Shown one piece after another: positions 5,070 to 5,968 of a stretch of DNA of 5,968 nt (positions are counted from its first letter, which is position 1; every line of letters begins with the position of its first letter). The DNA lies in contig JAVBMO010000125.1 of NCBI GenBank assembly GCA_031552355.1, positions 1-5,968 on the forward strand, written 5' to 3'. The notes beneath the pieces are model-generated. The model saw nothing but the letters and a program-made list of their open reading frames with translations. It was not told the origin of the DNA and made no database searches. The stretch is from JAVBMO01 sp031552355 (lineage in GTDB: Bacteria > Bacteroidota > Bacteroidia > Bacteroidales > P3). The translations under genes and the position numbers were made by a program.

Positions 5070-5968
5070 ATGTATATAAAAACAGAAACAAGCACCCATA
5101 AAGGACAAAAGGTTATTAAATTACTGTTTACATACAATGCAAAATATATAAGTCAAATACGCTCTATCCCTAATGTAAAATGGAGCCGGACAATGCATTG
5201 TTGGTATGTACCTCATACCGATGAACAAATTCAGCTATTATCTAAAGTTGATATTGAAGAGGTGCAACCTGAAATTAAAATACCGAAAAATAGCACATAT
5301 CATAGAAATATGAATAGTGGTGAGTTTGTTTCGCGGTTTGCAGCTTATATGCGAGAACGCCGCTACAGCCCACGAACCGTGGACGCTTATACCGAATGCC
5401 TGCGGATTTTTTTCAATTATCATTCGACAAAAAATATTTTGGAAATCGACAATGGCGATGTGAGTGATTTCAACCAACATTATATCCTCGAACGAAAATT
5501 GTCGGCAACGTATCAAACGCAGTTTATCAAGGCGATACAATTGTTTTACGAAAAAATTCCGCGCAAGAAATTAGTTCTAGAAAATATAGAACGCCCACGC
5601 AAAGGGCGTTTTTTGCCAAGAGTTTTGTCTAAAGAAGATGTAGGGCGAATTATTGGAAGTACCGCAAATTTGAAACACCGCGCCATGCTGTCGATGATTT
5701 ATGCTTGCGGACTTCGGCGAAGCGAATTGCTGAATATGAAAATTGCGGATGTGGATTCGAAGCGAAAAGTAATTGTTATTCGCCGTGGGAAAGGAGATAA
5801 AGACCGTATAGTTCCATTGTCCGAAAAAATTCTGATAATGTTGCGCGAATACTTTAAATTGTATCGTCCGCAAACATGGCTTTTTGAAGGTCAAACGCCC
5901 AACACACCTTATAGTGAAGGCAGTTTGCAAAAAGTGTTTATGCAGGCTAAAGAACGTGCGGGTATCAA
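5070..5968 (+). CDS. tyrosine recombinase/integrase, 3' end cut by window edge
   Basis: Site-specific recombinase of the phage-integrase family; 299 codons are open and the frame leaves the window. Residues about 10-50 form a small N-terminal module (IKLLFTYNAKYISQIRSIP, then VKWSRTMHCWYVP) found before the core in many Bacteroidota integrases. Residues about 84-165 are the SAM-like core-binding domain (FVSRFAAYMRERRYSPRTV). From about 180 the catalytic domain begins (RFLPRVLSKEDV), with the first catalytic Arg R216 in YACGLRRSELL and Lys K241 in RRGKGDKDRIVPL. WLFEGQ and the YSEGSLQKVF block lead toward the HxxR, His and Tyr motifs, which lie beyond 5968. The integron-integrase insertion is absent. 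ATG 5070 is the first in-frame start after the promoter at 5025; there is no Shine-Dalgarno sequence. Its substrate is unknown; a mobile element or an invertible region is plausible. Confidence 0.88.
   Translation, partial: MYIKTETSTHKGQKVIKLLFTYNAKYISQIRSIPNVKWSRTMHCWYVPHTDEQIQLLSKVDIEEVQPEIKIPKNSTYHRNMNSGEFVSRFAAYMRERRYSPRTVDAYTECLRIFFNYHSTKNILEIDNGDVSDFNQHYILERKLSATYQTQFIKAIQLFYEKIPRKKLVLENIERPRKGRFLPRVLSKEDVGRIIGSTANLKHRAMLSMIYACGLRRSELLNMKIADVDSKRKVIVIRRGKGDKDRIVPLSEKILIMLREYFKLYRPQTWLFEGQTPNTPYSEGSLQKVFMQAKERAGI

Noticed and set aside
5238..5930. Two minus-strand open frames (5238-5540 and 5577-5930)
   Set aside because: Both are antisense to the integrase, whose plus-strand frame is uninterrupted from 5070 to the edge and carries catalytic motifs.
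5070..5968. Integron integrase with attC-like stem-loops (for example at 3836-3875)
   Set aside because: The extra helix segment typical of integron integrases is absent between the Lys motif and the window end, and the stem-loop lacks the conserved attC ends.

Overview
This 6-kb window looks like a piece of a Bacteroidota (Bacteroidales-type) chromosome. Three things point there. Candidate promoters carry the Bacteroidota -7 motif TAnnTTTG. Start codons lack Shine-Dalgarno sequences and sit behind A/T-rich leaders. The gene content fits too: a Bacteroidota-type XerD, a DUF6261-like protein and an integrase with the N-terminal module common in that phylum. The genus cannot be read from the sequence.

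Layout. (1) Positions 1 to about 1255 are a pile-up of insertion sequences, all on the minus strand. The 5' half of an IS5-family (ISL2-like) element, 1 to about 541, appears to have jumped into an older IS5-family (IS903-type) element. What remains of the older one (about 542 to 1255) is a wreck: it has a frameshift, an in-frame stop, an internal deletion and no 3' end. (2) The terminal repeat of that older element ends about 19 bp before a complete tyrosine recombinase gene of XerD type (1275-2201, +), which starts with TTG. (3) A visibly more A/T-rich block follows. It holds a rhomboid intramembrane protease gene with its own promoter (2309-3589, +) and about 515 bp without a confident gene (3590-4104), including a balanced-composition patch with a 39-codon ORF and a large A/T-rich stem-loop. 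(4) A DUF6261-like gene (4105-4902, +) has its own promoter, an operator-like palindrome and a leader hairpin. (5) A second tyrosine recombinase/integrase opens at 5070 and runs off the right edge. A palindrome overlaps its promoter.

How the parts relate. Apart from chromosome dimer resolution (XerD), the genes do not form an obvious pathway. Each plus-strand gene seems to be its own transcription unit, with gaps of about 107, 515 and 167 bp. The window reads as a plastic accessory stretch: nested insertion sequences, a housekeeping recombinase whose upstream region has been replaced by IS DNA, an unlinked membrane protease, a lineage-specific protein of unknown function and a mobile-type integrase. 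No defence system, CRISPR array, tRNA or rRNA is visible. The points most worth a second look are the A_AAA_AAC slippery site that exactly restores the transposase frame, the IS insertion at the xerD start, the palindromic promoter of the integrase, and the unexplained 3590-3875 region.
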